Source: JBHJHP01 sp042219855
GTDB taxonomy: Bacteria; Bacteroidota; Bacteroidia; Bacteroidales; UBA5342
Direction: 5' to 3'
DNA length: 64,000 nucleotides
Assembly: GCF_042219855.1 (NCBI RefSeq)
Contig: NZ_JBHJHP010000006.1
Location: forward strand, 124,001-188,000
In this document: positions 25,917 through 35,094 of the stretch, in pieces
How the letters are laid out: every line of letters begins with the position of its first letter
How positions within the stretch are numbered: the stretch's first letter is position 1
The notes under the pieces: generated by a model
Told to the model about the DNA's origin: nothing
Databases searched by the model: none
Seen by the model: the letters and a program-made list of their open reading frames with translations, nothing else
Translations under genes and position numbers: made by a program

Positions 25917-28814
25917 TTATTTTAAGGCACTTAACATGATTTCCACGGGGTGGAGGGCAGATTTTCCGGTTCCATCTTTAATGTGATGGCGGCAACTTGT
26001 TCCGGGAGCTGCCAATATCGTTTCCTCATTGCTTTTGCGAACCTCCGGAAACAATATCATTTCGCCGATCTGCATGGAAAGGTCATAGTGTTCTTTTTCG
26101 TAACCAAATGATCCGGCCATGCCGCAGCATCCGGTTTTAAACTCTTCAACGCTGTAATTCTCAGGATAAGAGAGCATCTGTAAAGTCGGCGTTGTAGAAG
26201 CTACCGCTTTTTGCTGACAATGACCATGCAATCTGATGGTTTTGGGTTCAGCAGAAAACGATGCTTTCGATATGCGGCCGGCTTCAACTTCACGCATAAA
26301 AAACTCTTCGAACAGCATGGTGTATCCGGCAACTTTCTTAGCATCATCCTGCAAATGCTTATCCACAAGTTCAGGATACTCATCCCGGAAGGACAGGATG
26401 GTGGAGGGTTCCAGCCCGATTAACGGATGATCGGATGAAATAAGATCTTTCAGCAGCATGATGTTGTCTGTTGCCAGCTGCTTGGCTTTTCGCAACAAGC
26501 CCTTTGAGATGTAAGTCCGGCCGCTGTCCCGAAGCTTTGGTATCACCACATGATAACCCAGTTTATTGAGCAGTGCAATGGCAGCAAGACCGGTCTCCGG
26601 TTCCTGCATGTTGGTAAACTCGTCAGCGTAAAAGTATACCAGCTTGTCTGTTGAATAAGTGGTCTGACGGACGCGCGAGGTAAGCTGACGTTTCACCATA
26701 GGGAGCGTTCGTTTGGGAGCAAATCCCATGAGTTTTTTGAATGCCGTTGTTTTTTGAACCAGGTTGGCCATTTCCCGGACCGGATAGATCAGGCGGTTCA
26801 TAACCGGAAGGTAGGCAATCATTCTTGCACGAAACGGAATGCCGTGAATATCGTAATAATGCTGCAGGAATTCGGCTTTGAAACGGGCCATGTCAATATT
26901 CGCCGGGCACTCAGATTTACAGGCTTTACACGATATACACAAATCCAGAATATCGTAAAGTTCCTGTTGATCAAGAGGATCTGCTTTAGTGCTGTGGTGC
27001 ATATGTTCCCTCAGCAGATTTGACCGTCCCCGGGTGGATTTATCTTCATCGCGGGTAGCCATATATGTCGGGCACATGGTACCGCCAATAAACTCACTTT
27101 TGCGGCAATCTCCCGATCCGTTGCATTTTTCCACGGCCCTTAGAAATCCTTTTACCGGTGTAAAATCGCTTACGGTTTCAATTTCCGGATAACGATTGGA
27201 AGGCAGATACCTCAGGCTTTCTGTAATGGGCGGAACATCCACTATTTTCCCCGGATTAAAAATGTTGTTCGGATCCCAGGTTTGTTTGATATCCTTAAAA
27301 AGACGATAGATTTTATCGCCGTACATAAACGGAATAAAGTGTCCGCGTAAGCGTCCGTCTCCGTGTTCACCGCTGAGCGAACCACGGTATTTTTTTACCA
27401 GTTTTGCAATTTCTTCAGCGATGGTTTGATAGAGCTGTCTGTCTTCCTCCACTTTCAGATTCAGCAAGGGACGAAGATGAATTTCTCCTGAACCTACGTG
27501 GGCATAAAACACGCATTGCAAACCATATTTATCCAGTACAGCCTGAAATTCGTTAATGTAATCCGGCAACAGGCGCGGTGCTACTGCAGTATCTTCAATA
27601 ACGGTAGTGCTTTTGCGGTCACCCTCTACATTGGACAACAGACCAAGACCGGCAGTACGCAGATCCCAGACGCGTTTTATCTTATCATCCCCAAAGATCA
27701 GCGGAAAGGCATAGCCATAACCGTTTTTCTCCAGTTCTGCGGTCATCTTTTCCACCACATCCCGGATTTCCTTTTCGGTTTCGCGGGCAAATTCAATAAC
27801 GAGAACATTCTTTGGGTTCCCTTCCAGCCAGAAGCGGTTTTTGCGTTGTTCAATGTTTGATTCGGTGCACTTAATGATAATATCATCCATCATCTCAACG
27901 GCACCGGGATGATATTTTAATGCAATGATGTTGGCCTTTAAGGCCTCTTCAAGTGAATTAAAATGAGCTGCCACCACACCCTTTACCTTAGGAGGCAGCG
28001 GGATAAGGTTCAGCTTCATGGATTTTGTAAAGGCCAGAGTACCCTCGGATCCTGCCAGTAACTTGCAAAAGTTAAAGGGTATTTCCGTAGGTTCAAATGG
28101 TGCGGTTTCTGTTAAAAAGTCAAGAGCATACCCCATATTTCGACGGTGAACCTCTTCCAGTGGATAGGCATCCTTTATTTCCTGTTTTAGTTCCGGATCA
28201 GCCAGTATCTTTTGGATGTTCTGATAAATTGAGCGTTCAAGGCTGTTTTCTGAATAAAGCTTTGCCTCAAACCTTTGTTGGTCGAGGGCTTCAAATTTTA
28301 CTTCTGACCCATCAGAAAGAATGGCATCCACTTCAAGAATATGGTCTCTCACACTGCCATAAATTAAGGAATGCAGACCACAGGAATTATTTCCCAGCAT
28401 ACCGCCCACGCGGCACCGGTTGGCAGTGGACGTTTCGGGTCCGAACTGCAGACCGTGAGGTTTGAGATGCATATTAAGTTCGGCCAGGTTTACACCCGGT
28501 TCAACCTTTACCCAGTGTTCTTCAGTATTCAACTCAAGAATCCGGTTCAAATGTTTGGAGATGTCGATGACGATGCCTGACCCAACCACCTGGCCTGCAA
28601 GTGATGTTCCGGCAGACCTTGGAATAACAGATGTTTTGTGGGTGTTGGCAAAGGCAATGGTTTTTTTGATATCATCTACAGTTTCAGGGATGACAACGGC
28701 CAGCGGTTTTTCGCGGTACGACGATGCATCTGTTGCATAAAGCGACCGCCAGACGTCGTTAAAATGAACATCTCCCTTTATTTCTTCCCTGAGTTGTTGC
28801 AATGCATCCGTCAT
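25917..28814 (-). CDS. GlcD/GlcF-like fused FAD- and FeS-binding oxidoreductase (D-lactate/2-hydroxyacid dehydrogenase type)
   Basis: A protein of about 965 residues joining a vanillyl-alcohol-oxidase-type FAD domain (PRSAGTSLAGQVVGSGIVID, then GEHGDGRLRG) to a C-terminal FeS part with CISCKACKSECP and the CCG-domain motif CCGMAGSFGYE, ending GTSCRHHIKDG. Such fusions oxidise D-lactate, 2-hydroxyglutarate or similar acids and pass electrons to quinone or another carrier; the substrate cannot be told here. I place the start at 28814 (MTDALQQLREEI) because GGAGAC precedes it and a -7-like TATATTCG lies just upstream; an in-frame ATG at 28895 would add 27 atypical residues. It is divergent from ogt. 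Confidence 0.9.
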   Translation of the reverse strand: MTDALQQLREEIKGDVHFNDVWRSLYATDASSYREKPLAVVIPETVDDIKKTIAFANTHKTSVIPRSAGTSLAGQVVGSGIVIDISKHLNRILELNTEEHWVKVEPGVNLAELNMHLKPHGLQFGPETSTANRCRVGGMLGNNSCGLHSLIYGSVRDHILEVDAILSDGSEVKFEALDQQRFEAKLYSENSLERSIYQNIQKILADPELKQEIKDAYPLEEVHRRNMGYALDFLTETAPFEPTEIPFNFCKLLAGSEGTLAFTKSMKLNLIPLPPKVKGVVAAHFNSLEEALKANIIALKYHPGAVEMMDDIIIKCTESNIEQRKNRFWLEGNPKNVLVIEFARETEKEIRDVVEKMTAELEKNGYGYAFPLIFGDDKIKRVWDLRTAGLGLLSNVEGDRKSTTVIEDTAVAPRLLPDYINEFQAVLDKYGLQCVFYAHVGSGEIHLRPLLNLKVEEDRQLYQTIAEEIAKLVKKYRGSLSGEHGDGRLRGHFIPFMYGDKIYRLFKDIKQTWDPNNIFNPGKIVDVPPITESLRYLPSNRYPEIETVSDFTPVKGFLRAVEKCNGSGDCRKSEFIGGTMCPTYMATRDEDKSTRGRSNLLREHMHHSTKADPLDQQELYDILDLCISCKACKSECPANIDMARFKAEFLQHYYDIHGIPFRARMIAYLPVMNRLIYPVREMANLVQKTTAFKKLMGFAPKRTLPMVKRQLTSRVRQTTYSTDKLVYFYADEFTNMQEPETGLAAIALLNKLGYHVVIPKLRDSGRTYISKGLLRKAKQLATDNIMLLKDLISSDHPLIGLEPSTILSFRDEYPELVDKHLQDDAKKVAGYTMLFEEFFMREVEAGRISKASFSAEPKTIRLHGHCQQKAVASTTPTLQMLSYPENYSVEEFKTGCCGMAGSFGYEKEHYDLSMQIGEMILFPEVRKSNEETILAAPGTSCRHHIKDGTGKSALHPVEIMLSALK

Positions 28815-28921
28815 GTCTCCGCGTTTAGTACCACGAATATAATCCAAATTCAATAAAATTGTAAATCTGTCGTGTTTCGGATGAACCGGTTTCAAAAATA
28901 AGCGCTAATTTTATTCTGTTG

Positions 28922-29467
28922 ATGGAAGCTGAAAAATATATATCCGTTTCATACTACAGATCACCATTCGGGGAGTTGATTTTAGGATCATTTGATGGCG
29001 ATCTTTGTCTTTGCGACTGGCGCTACCGGAAGATGCGGCAAGCTGTGGATAACCGGATCAAAACCGGATTACAGGCAGAGTTTAAAACGGAAGAAACACC
29101 CGTGATTAAAGCAACGATTCAACAACTTGAGGCGTATTTTGAAGGGAAAAGAAAAGATTTTGAAGTTCCATTGAGGTTTGTTGGATCCGGTTTTCAAAAG
29201 CGTGTTTGGAAGGCCTTGTTAAACATTCCGTTTGGAGAAACCATCACGTATCTGGATCTGGCTAAAAGTCTGGGCGATGAGAAATCCATTCGGGCGGCAG
29301 CCTCTGCGAACGGTGCAAATGCCATTTCCATAATTGTTCCCTGCCACAGGGTGGTCGGACAAAACGGAAAACTGACTGGTTATGCAGGCGGTCTGGAGAC
29401 TAAACGCAGATTGTTGTTGCTGGAATCAAAAGGCCTTCATAAAAATGAACTTCCACTGTTTGACTGA
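28922..29467 (+). CDS. ogt: Methylated-DNA-protein-cysteine methyltransferase (O6-alkylguanine repair)
   Basis: Suicide DNA-repair enzyme that removes alkyl groups from O6-guanine. The active site IIVPCHRVVG (Cys141) is intact, as are the DNA-binding helix-turn-helix (GETITYLDLAKSLGDEKSIRAAASAN) region and the closing GYAGGLETKRRLLLLE. At 181 residues from the ATG it is a normal length for Ogt without the Ada regulatory domain. A TTG three bases upstream is in frame but unnecessary. It converges with the Lrp-family gene, 2 bp apart. Confidence 0.95.
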   Translation: MEAEKYISVSYYRSPFGELILGSFDGDLCLCDWRYRKMRQAVDNRIKTGLQAEFKTEETPVIKATIQQLEAYFEGKRKDFEVPLRFVGSGFQKRVWKALLNIPFGETITYLDLAKSLGDEKSIRAAASANGANAISIIVPCHRVVGQNGKLTGYAGGLETKRRLLLLESKGLHKNELPLFD

Positions 29468-29469
29468 AG

Positions 29470-29931
29470 TTAAACCGGAACAGCCGTACTGTATTTAACT
29501 TCATTTAAAACGAAAAAACTTTTAATCTGTTTGATATTTGGCAGAACGGCAAGTTTGTCGGATGAGAAAATATGATAGGCCTCCAGATCGCTGACGATCA
29601 CCTTCAGCATATAATCAAAAGCTCCACCCATCAGGTAACACTCCACAACCTCAGGTATTTTTGTAATGGCTTCGTTAAACTTATGCAGTTCCTCCCTTTT
29701 TTGTACATCCAGCGATACGGAACAAAAAACCACCATGGCATTTGTAAGTTTCTTCTTGTCAACCAATGCTACATGCTTTAAGATGATCCCTTCTTTTTCC
29801 AGCCGTTTGATGCGTTCATAGATGGGTGTTTTTGACATTTTAAGGGCGGCAGCAATCTCTTTTACATTGCGTTTGGCATCCTCCTGCAACATTTGCAGAA
29901 TGATTTTATCCGTGGAATCAAGTGTTATCAT
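29470..29931 (-). CDS. Lrp/AsnC-family transcriptional regulator
   Basis: A 153-residue regulator: an N-terminal winged helix-turn-helix (VKEIAAALKMSKTPIYERIKRLE) and a C-terminal RAM ligand/oligomerisation domain (VVFCSVSLDV...CYLMGGAFDYMLKVIVSD). Lrp/AsnC proteins sense amino acids and usually control an adjacent metabolic gene. It is divergent from a methionine-gamma-lyase-like enzyme with only about 140 bp between starts, so it likely regulates that gene and itself. Inverted TTTTCCGT elements in the shared region are candidate binding sites. Confidence 0.93.
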   Translation of the reverse strand: MITLDSTDKIILQMLQEDAKRNVKEIAAALKMSKTPIYERIKRLEKEGIILKHVALVDKKKLTNAMVVFCSVSLDVQKREELHKFNEAITKIPEVVECYLMGGAFDYMLKVIVSDLEAYHIFSSDKLAVLPNIKQIKSFFVLNEVKYSTAVPV

Positions 29932-29937
29932 GGGAAA

Positions 29938-30010
29938 TTTTCCGTTTTAGTATTGAATTTGAAAGCAAAAGAATTAATAATTACGTTATAAAATTTAAAA
30001 ATACGGAAAA
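29938..30010. promoter_or_regulatory. Lrp / gamma-lyase intergenic region with inverted TTTTCCGT elements
   Basis: TTTTCCGT at 29938-29945 and its inverse ACGGAAAA at 30003-30010 flank an AT-rich core between the divergent starts. Symmetric placement fits an Lrp-type regulator; unproven. Confidence 0.35.
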
Positions 30011-30071
30011 AATACTTTAATGATAAATGGCATCCTTTAAATTTCCTGTATTAATTAAATTTAAAATAAAA

Positions 30072-31331
30072 ATGTCAGAATCAAATCATAAATTTCATCC
30101 TGAGAGTGAGATGATGTCCTACGGGTATAATTCTGCCCTGTCAGAAGGTTCAATCAAATGTCCGATTTTTCAAACCTCTACCTTTGTTTTTAAAAATGCA
30201 GAAGCAGGTAAAGCGTATTTTGAACTTGCCGTTGGTTTGCGTGAAAAAGCCAAAGATGAGGAAGAACCCGGACTCATCTACAGCCGGCTGAATAATCCCG
30301 ATCTAGAAATTCTGGAGGACCGGCTTTGCCTTTGGGACGAGGCCGAGGATTGTGCCGTATTCGAAAGCGGCATGTCGGCCATCAGTACGGTTTTTCTTGC
30401 CCTGCTGAAACCCGGAGACGTTTTGCTATACAGCTCCCCGACTTATGGCGGGACAGATCACCTGATTCATCATTTTTTACCCGGACTGGACATTACCTGT
30501 ATTGGATTTCATGCAGGCATGAGCAAGGATGAGCTGATAAAACTTGTGGAAGCTACCGGCAAACCAGAACGGTTAAAACTGATTTTCATTGAAACGCCGG
30601 CTAATCCTACCAACGATATTCTGGATATTTCGTGTTGCAAGGCTGTGGCGGATCATTTTAAGACAAACATAAATGAGCCGCTTCTTGCTGTGGACAATAC
30701 CTATATGGGACCACTTTGGCAGCATCCGTTAAAACATGGTGCCGACTTTGTGATTTATTCTGCAACCAAATACATCGGGGGCCACAGCGATGTGATAGCC
30801 GGTGCGGTTTTAGGTTCAAAACAACTGATGAAACAGATTCGTCATTTGCGTACCTACCTTGGAAATATGGCAGGTCCGTGGACGGGATGGTTGCTGATGC
30901 GCAGTCTCGAAACCCTGAAAGTCAGAATGGAGGCACAGACGCTGAATGCTCAGAAGGTAGCGGCTTTTCTGGTGGGTCATCCTAAAATTGAAAAAGTGTA
31001 TTATCCGGGGTTAATACGTCCCGATTCAGCAATCTATGAGGTTTATAAACGACAGTACACTGCACCGGGTGCAATGTTATCATTTGATATTGCCGGCGGC
31101 GAAAAAGAGGCATTTAAGTTTCTGAATAATCTGAAAATGATGAAGCTGGCGGTGAGCCTGGGGAGTACCGAAAGCCTTGTACAGCATCCCTATTGCATGA
31201 CCCATGCCGGTGTTGATCCGGAATTTAAAAAACAGCTGGGTGTAACACCCAAAATGGTCAGGTTGTCTGTTGGTGTGGAAAATTATGAAGATATCATATG
31301 GGATATTAAGCAATCGTTAGATATGATTTAG
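30072..31331 (+). CDS. Cys/Met-metabolism PLP enzyme, probable methionine gamma-lyase
   Basis: A 419-residue fold-type I PLP enzyme. The lysine signature is SATKYIGGHSDVIAGAV, and SMSAIS-like FESGMSAISTVFLALLKPGD plus the C-terminal SLGSTESLVQHPYCMTH are family markers. It belongs to the cystathionine gamma-synthase-like group, which includes methionine gamma-lyase (methionine to methanethiol, ammonia and 2-oxobutyrate). The divergent Lrp-type regulator supports a catabolic role. The start at 30072 (MSESNHKFHPESEMMSYGYN) fits the family better than an ATG 45 bp upstream. Cystathionine gamma-synthase or beta-lyase activity remains possible. Confidence 0.8.
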   Translation: MSESNHKFHPESEMMSYGYNSALSEGSIKCPIFQTSTFVFKNAEAGKAYFELAVGLREKAKDEEEPGLIYSRLNNPDLEILEDRLCLWDEAEDCAVFESGMSAISTVFLALLKPGDVLLYSSPTYGGTDHLIHHFLPGLDITCIGFHAGMSKDELIKLVEATGKPERLKLIFIETPANPTNDILDISCCKAVADHFKTNINEPLLAVDNTYMGPLWQHPLKHGADFVIYSATKYIGGHSDVIAGAVLGSKQLMKQIRHLRTYLGNMAGPWTGWLLMRSLETLKVRMEAQTLNAQKVAAFLVGHPKIEKVYYPGLIRPDSAIYEVYKRQYTAPGAMLSFDIAGGEKEAFKFLNNLKMMKLAVSLGSTESLVQHPYCMTHAGVDPEFKKQLGVTPKMVRLSVGVENYEDIIWDIKQSLDMI

Positions 31332-31651
31332 GAAGGATGTTTTACTGATTTCGGAGTTAGTGTTAAGGGGTTGCCGGCAGGCAGTCCCTTTTTCATGTTT
31401 TGAAGAATTGCCTGAGGAGCAATATTATTTCAGCCCAGGGTGAAAACCTGGGATTAAGAATGAAATGTAATTAAACCGCGTGATTGATAACAACAATGGA
31501 TGCATGTTCATGACGGTTTATTGCTGAAATAGAATAAAAGGAATTTTGTTGTGTTTTTCCGATGAATAGGAGTATATAATATTCAGTTAGAAACCATTTC
31601 CAGATTAGCTTGTTGTAATCTTTACAACAAAAAAAGAGTTGACGAAAAGAT
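31332..31651. other. Intergenic region, two small hairpins
   Basis: No credible reading frame. CCCAGG-GTGAAAA-CCTGGG lies at 31434-31452, resembling a short dispersed element I recall from unrelated genomes. A 9-bp hairpin, TTGTTGTAA-TCT-TTACAACAA, lies at 31610-31630, about 21 bp before the next start codon, and could affect transcription or translation of that gene. Confidence 0.5.
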
Positions 31652-32650
31652 ATGCCCGATTCTCATAACATACTGGTCGTTGGTTTTGGACTGGCAGGTG
31701 CTGCCGTTGCCGCACATCTGGAGAAAAGAAAAGCAGACTACACGGTCATTACTTCCCCTTCCAAATCCAGCTCATCACGAGTAGCAGCAGGCATGTTCAA
31801 TCCTATTGTATTCAGGCGACTGCTGAAAACATGGATGGCTGACACGATTCTGCCTTATGCTGAAACTTTCTATCGGGAGCTTGAGGAAAAGCTCAATGCA
31901 GAATTCTATCATCCGGTGCGGTATTATAAACTATTCGGAAAGGAGGAAGCTGAATTCTGGGAAAAGCGATCCCTGCTGGATGATACAAAGCCATACCTGT
32001 CAGAGACTGTTATACCTGATCTGAGCCAGAATTACCTTAAAACACCTTTTGGTGCAGGAGAGGTTTTTGGTGCCGGATATGTGGATATCAACACGTATCT
32101 TGATGCTTTCGGACATTACCTGAAAGCTTCAGGAAAGCTGATTATTGATGATCTGGACTATTCTGAGATTGAACTGGTTGGACGAAAAGCACATTTCAGA
32201 GAGAAGGTTTATGATCGGATTGTTTTTTGTGAAGGAAGTCATGCTATACATAATCCGTGGTTCGGCGATTTACCTTTTAAACTGACTAAGGGTGAAGTCC
32301 TGACCATTGAGAGTGAACTGGACATGGATTTTGCGGTCAATAAAAATGGATTTGTGCTGCCACTGGGCAATCATCGCTACAGGGTTGGTGCCACCTACGA
32401 GTGGAAGGATCTGACAGAAGAACCGACTGAAGAAGGCAGGGAAACACTGGTCGGGAAATTCAAAGCGATATCGGATGCGGAATTCAGCATCATTGAGCAT
32501 AATGCGGGCATACGGCCAACACTGGCAAACCGGAGACCAGTGTATCAGATTCACGATATATACAGGCAACTGGCCGTCTTTAACGGGCTTGGCACCAAAG
32601 GAGTGATGCTGGCGCCGTATTTTGCAAATGAACTGGTAAAAAGTTTGTAG
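31652..32650 (+). CDS. DAO-family FAD-dependent oxidoreductase
   Basis: A 332-residue flavoprotein with the N-terminal dinucleotide motif ILVVGFGLAGAAVAAHLE and the C-terminal GIRPTLANRRPVY / GLGTKGVMLAPYFA region typical of the D-amino-acid-oxidase/glycine-oxidase superfamily (also the C-terminal half of MnmC). The substrate is unknown; an amine or amino acid is likely. It appears to be monocistronic, preceded by a structured leader and followed by the convergent rny terminator. Confidence 0.82.
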   Translation: MPDSHNILVVGFGLAGAAVAAHLEKRKADYTVITSPSKSSSSRVAAGMFNPIVFRRLLKTWMADTILPYAETFYRELEEKLNAEFYHPVRYYKLFGKEEAEFWEKRSLLDDTKPYLSETVIPDLSQNYLKTPFGAGEVFGAGYVDINTYLDAFGHYLKASGKLIIDDLDYSEIELVGRKAHFREKVYDRIVFCEGSHAIHNPWFGDLPFKLTKGEVLTIESELDMDFAVNKNGFVLPLGNHRYRVGATYEWKDLTEEPTEEGRETLVGKFKAISDAEFSIIEHNAGIRPTLANRRPVYQIHDIYRQLAVFNGLGTKGVMLAPYFANELVKSL

Positions 32651-32680
32651 TGGGAGTGGGACATTGAATCGTGTTCCTAC

Positions 32681-32711
32681 AAATAAAAAGAGGTTGCCTT
32701 TCGACAACCTC
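32681..32711 (-). terminator. Terminator of rny
   Basis: On the minus strand GAGGTTG-TCGAAAGG-CAACCTC is followed by TTTTTATTT, 27 bp after the rny stop codon. Confidence 0.75.
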
Positions 32712-32737
32712 CTAAACTATAATGAATATTTAATTGC

Positions 32738-34270
32738 TTACTTAGCGTAACTTACTGAACGTGTTTCACGGATAACAGTGATCTTCACCTGTCCCGGATA
32801 CGTTAGCTCATCCTGAATACGTTTGGCAATATCGAATGATAGCGTTTCAGAATCTTTATCCGATACTTTGTCAGCTCCAACTATTACACGCAATTCACGA
32901 CCTGCCTGAATGGCGTATGTTTTGGTGACACCTGGATAGGAAAGTGCGAGATCTTCCAGGTCTTTCAGTCGTTTGATATAGGCCTCAACAATTTCACGAC
33001 GGGCACCCGGACGTGCACCTGAGATGGCATCGCAAACCTGTACGATAGGCGCCAGTAAGGTGGTCATTTCCACCTCATCGTGGTGTGAACCAATGGCGTT
33101 AGCCACATCCGGCTTTTCCTTGTATTTCTCAGCCAGCTTCATACCGAATACGGCATGTGGCATTTCCGGCTCATCATCCGGCACTTTTCCGATATCATGT
33201 AACAGACCTGCACGTTTTGCTTTTTTCGGATTCAGCCCCAGCTCCGATGCCATGATAGCACAGAGGTTAGCTGTCTCGCGCGAATGTTGTAGCAGGTTCT
33301 GTCCGTAAGAAGAACGGTATTTCATTTTACCGACCAGGCGAATCAATTCGGGATGCAGGCCATGAATACCAAGGTCAATCGCTGTGCGCTTACCGGTTTC
33401 AATAATCTCCTCCTCAATCTGTTTGCGTACCTTGTTTACAACTTCTTCGATACGTGCAGGGTGAATCCTTCCGTCCGATACCAGCTGGTGCAATGCCAGA
33501 CGGGCAATCTCACGGCGTACGGGATCAAAACCACTCAGTACGATGGCTTCCGGAGTGTCGTCTACAATAAATTCCACGCCGGTAGCTGCTTCAAGTGCCC
33601 TGATATTACGTCCTTCACGGCCGATGATCCGTCCTTTTACCTCATCAGAATCGATGTGGAAGATGGTCACGGAATTTTCGATGGCAGCTTCTGTAGCAAC
33701 CCGTTGAATGGTTTGAACCACGATTTTTTTCGCCTCTTTATTGGCGGTCATCCGTGCTTCGTCCATAATTTCGTTGATCAGGGACATGGCGTTTGTTTTG
33801 GCCTCATCCCTCAACGATTCAATCAGTCTCTCCTTGGCTTCTTCAGCAGATAATCCTGAAATAGCTTCCAGATGTTCCACTTCCTGTTTGTGCATGCGTT
33901 CCAGCTCTGTTTGTTTTTTATCAACTATTTCCAGTTGCTGATCCAGATTGGTACGTATGGCATCCAGTTCGTTACTTTTACGGTTCAGTTCATCGTTTTT
34001 ACGTTGAACATCTTTCTGTTGATCTTTAATGCGGTTTTCCGCAGCCAGCATCTTATTGTTTCTGGCATTTATCTGTTTCTCATGTTCGCTCTTCAGCTGC
34101 AGAAATTTTTCCTTAGCCTGAAGAATCTTATCCTTTTTGATCACTTCACCTTCCTGTTCGGCTTCCTTAATGATTTTGGAAGTCTTTGATTTCAGGAGTT
34201 GCTGGATCATGACCCAGGATATTAAACCGCCCACAAGAAACGCTCCAATACCTATTAAATATGACTCCAT
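32738..34270 (-). CDS. rny: Ribonuclease Y
   Basis: Membrane-anchored endoribonuclease that starts mRNA decay. The 510-residue protein has an N-terminal membrane helix, a long coiled coil (about 30-200), a KH domain (GREGRNIRALEAATGVEF), and an HD phosphohydrolase domain with LLHDIGKVPDDEPEMPH. Length and order are normal for the family. It lies downstream of zapA on the same strand with a 100-bp spacer containing a strong hairpin, which may separate or process the two messages. Confidence 0.97.
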   Translation of the reverse strand: MESYLIGIGAFLVGGLISWVMIQQLLKSKTSKIIKEAEQEGEVIKKDKILQAKEKFLQLKSEHEKQINARNNKMLAAENRIKDQQKDVQRKNDELNRKSNELDAIRTNLDQQLEIVDKKQTELERMHKQEVEHLEAISGLSAEEAKERLIESLRDEAKTNAMSLINEIMDEARMTANKEAKKIVVQTIQRVATEAAIENSVTIFHIDSDEVKGRIIGREGRNIRALEAATGVEFIVDDTPEAIVLSGFDPVRREIARLALHQLVSDGRIHPARIEEVVNKVRKQIEEEIIETGKRTAIDLGIHGLHPELIRLVGKMKYRSSYGQNLLQHSRETANLCAIMASELGLNPKKAKRAGLLHDIGKVPDDEPEMPHAVFGMKLAEKYKEKPDVANAIGSHHDEVEMTTLLAPIVQVCDAISGARPGARREIVEAYIKRLKDLEDLALSYPGVTKTYAIQAGRELRVIVGADKVSDKDSETLSFDIAKRIQDELTYPGQVKITVIRETRSVSYAK

Positions 34271-34297
34271 TGTTACATTTTATTAATGTTTATATAT

Positions 34298-34347
34298 AAA
34301 AAAAGCACCATTCTCAGACCGTTATGATTACAGTCTTAAAATGATGC
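34298..34347 (-). ncRNA. Structured spacer between zapA and rny: attenuator/terminator or short ncRNA
   Basis: On the minus strand a stem pairs GCATCATT with AATGGTGC and, inside it, AGAC with GTCT, closing a 13-nt loop; seven T residues follow. It looks like a rho-independent terminator, or the 3' end of a small RNA beginning near the zapA stop. I recall 6S-like RNAs annotated near zapA in several bacteria, but the sequence here is too short to confirm one. Confidence 0.4.
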
Positions 34348-34370
34348 GTATCGTTGATAAAATATCTTCT

Positions 34371-34688
34371 CTATGAATGCTGTTGCTCATTCTTAAGGAA
34401 ATCCCCGAGCTCTGCGTTCAGATCCCGTAGTTCCTCTACAATAGGATTTATGTCTTTTTTGTTCTTTAAATCAACCAGCTCCGACACCAGGTCGACAGCT
34501 GCCATTGCTAAATAATCCCGTTCTTCCCCTTCTGAATAACTTTCCCGATATTTTAACACCTTATCGGTTATGAGTTTCGCAGCTTTTCTGAACTTTTCTT
34601 CATCCTTCCTCAGAATCCTGAGTGGATAGTATTTCCCGGCTACATTCAAATGGATGTTAAATTTTTCGTCACCCATTTCGTTATTCAT
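34371..34688 (-). CDS. zapA: Cell division protein ZapA
   Basis: Small FtsZ-associated protein of 105 residues. It shows the conserved pattern FNIHLNVAGKYYPLRI...EEKFRKAAKLITDKV...YLAMAAVDLVSELVDLK and a helical C-terminal half for coiled-coil dimerisation. It overlaps the preceding coiled-coil gene by 8 bp, so the two are translationally coupled, and rny follows. The association with rny is a familiar gene order in Bacteroidota. Confidence 0.9.
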   Translation of the reverse strand: MNNEMGDEKFNIHLNVAGKYYPLRILRKDEEKFRKAAKLITDKVLKYRESYSEGEERDYLAMAAVDLVSELVDLKNKKDINPIVEELRDLNAELGDFLKNEQQHS

Positions 34689-34974
34689 TTAACAGCTCTA
34701 TACACTTATCAATATCCCGCACCATCAATCCAATCTTTTTCCTTAAACCTTCTTTTTCTTCATCACTTCCGGAAAAAGCCCTGGATATTTTCAACATCTC
34801 GTGATTGTGATTTAATTCATCATACCTCTCATTTGCTTCAGACAGGCTTGCTTTTAATGCGACGTTTTCTTCGTTTAACGTTTTATACGATTTTTTAAGC
34901 TCTGTCAATTGCCCCTTTAAAACGGATATTTTTTCTTTCAGATCCCTGAGCAATATAGCCTGTTCGTCGGTCAT
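34681..34974 (-). CDS. Small coiled-coil protein upstream of zapA
   Basis: A 97-residue protein predicted to be almost entirely one coiled coil (LLRDLKEKISVLKGQLTELK and continuing heptads through ASLSEANERYDELNHNHEML). No enzyme motif is present. Its reading frame overlaps zapA by 8 bp, suggesting a divisome partner, possibly a ZapB-like filament protein, though sequence alone cannot establish homology. It is the first gene of the probable zapA-rny operon. Confidence 0.8.
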   Translation of the reverse strand: MTDEQAILLRDLKEKISVLKGQLTELKKSYKTLNEENVALKASLSEANERYDELNHNHEMLKISRAFSGSDEEKEGLRKKIGLMVRDIDKCIELLNE

Positions 34975-35062
34975 TTTAAGAATTAATCACTTACAAAAAT
35001 AGTTAAGCAACGTCAAAATAAAAATTAATTGAGCTAATTTTTCAAAAAATGCAATATGCCTT

Positions 35063-35070
35063 TATATTTG
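35063..35070 (+). promoter_or_regulatory. -7 promoter box of the M23 peptidase gene
   Basis: TATATTTG matches TAnnTTTG and ends 24 bp before the chosen ATG at 35095. It lies downstream of an in-frame ATG at 35056, arguing against that start. Confidence 0.5.
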
Positions 35071-35094
35071 TCGTCATTCAAAATAAGGCGTTTT

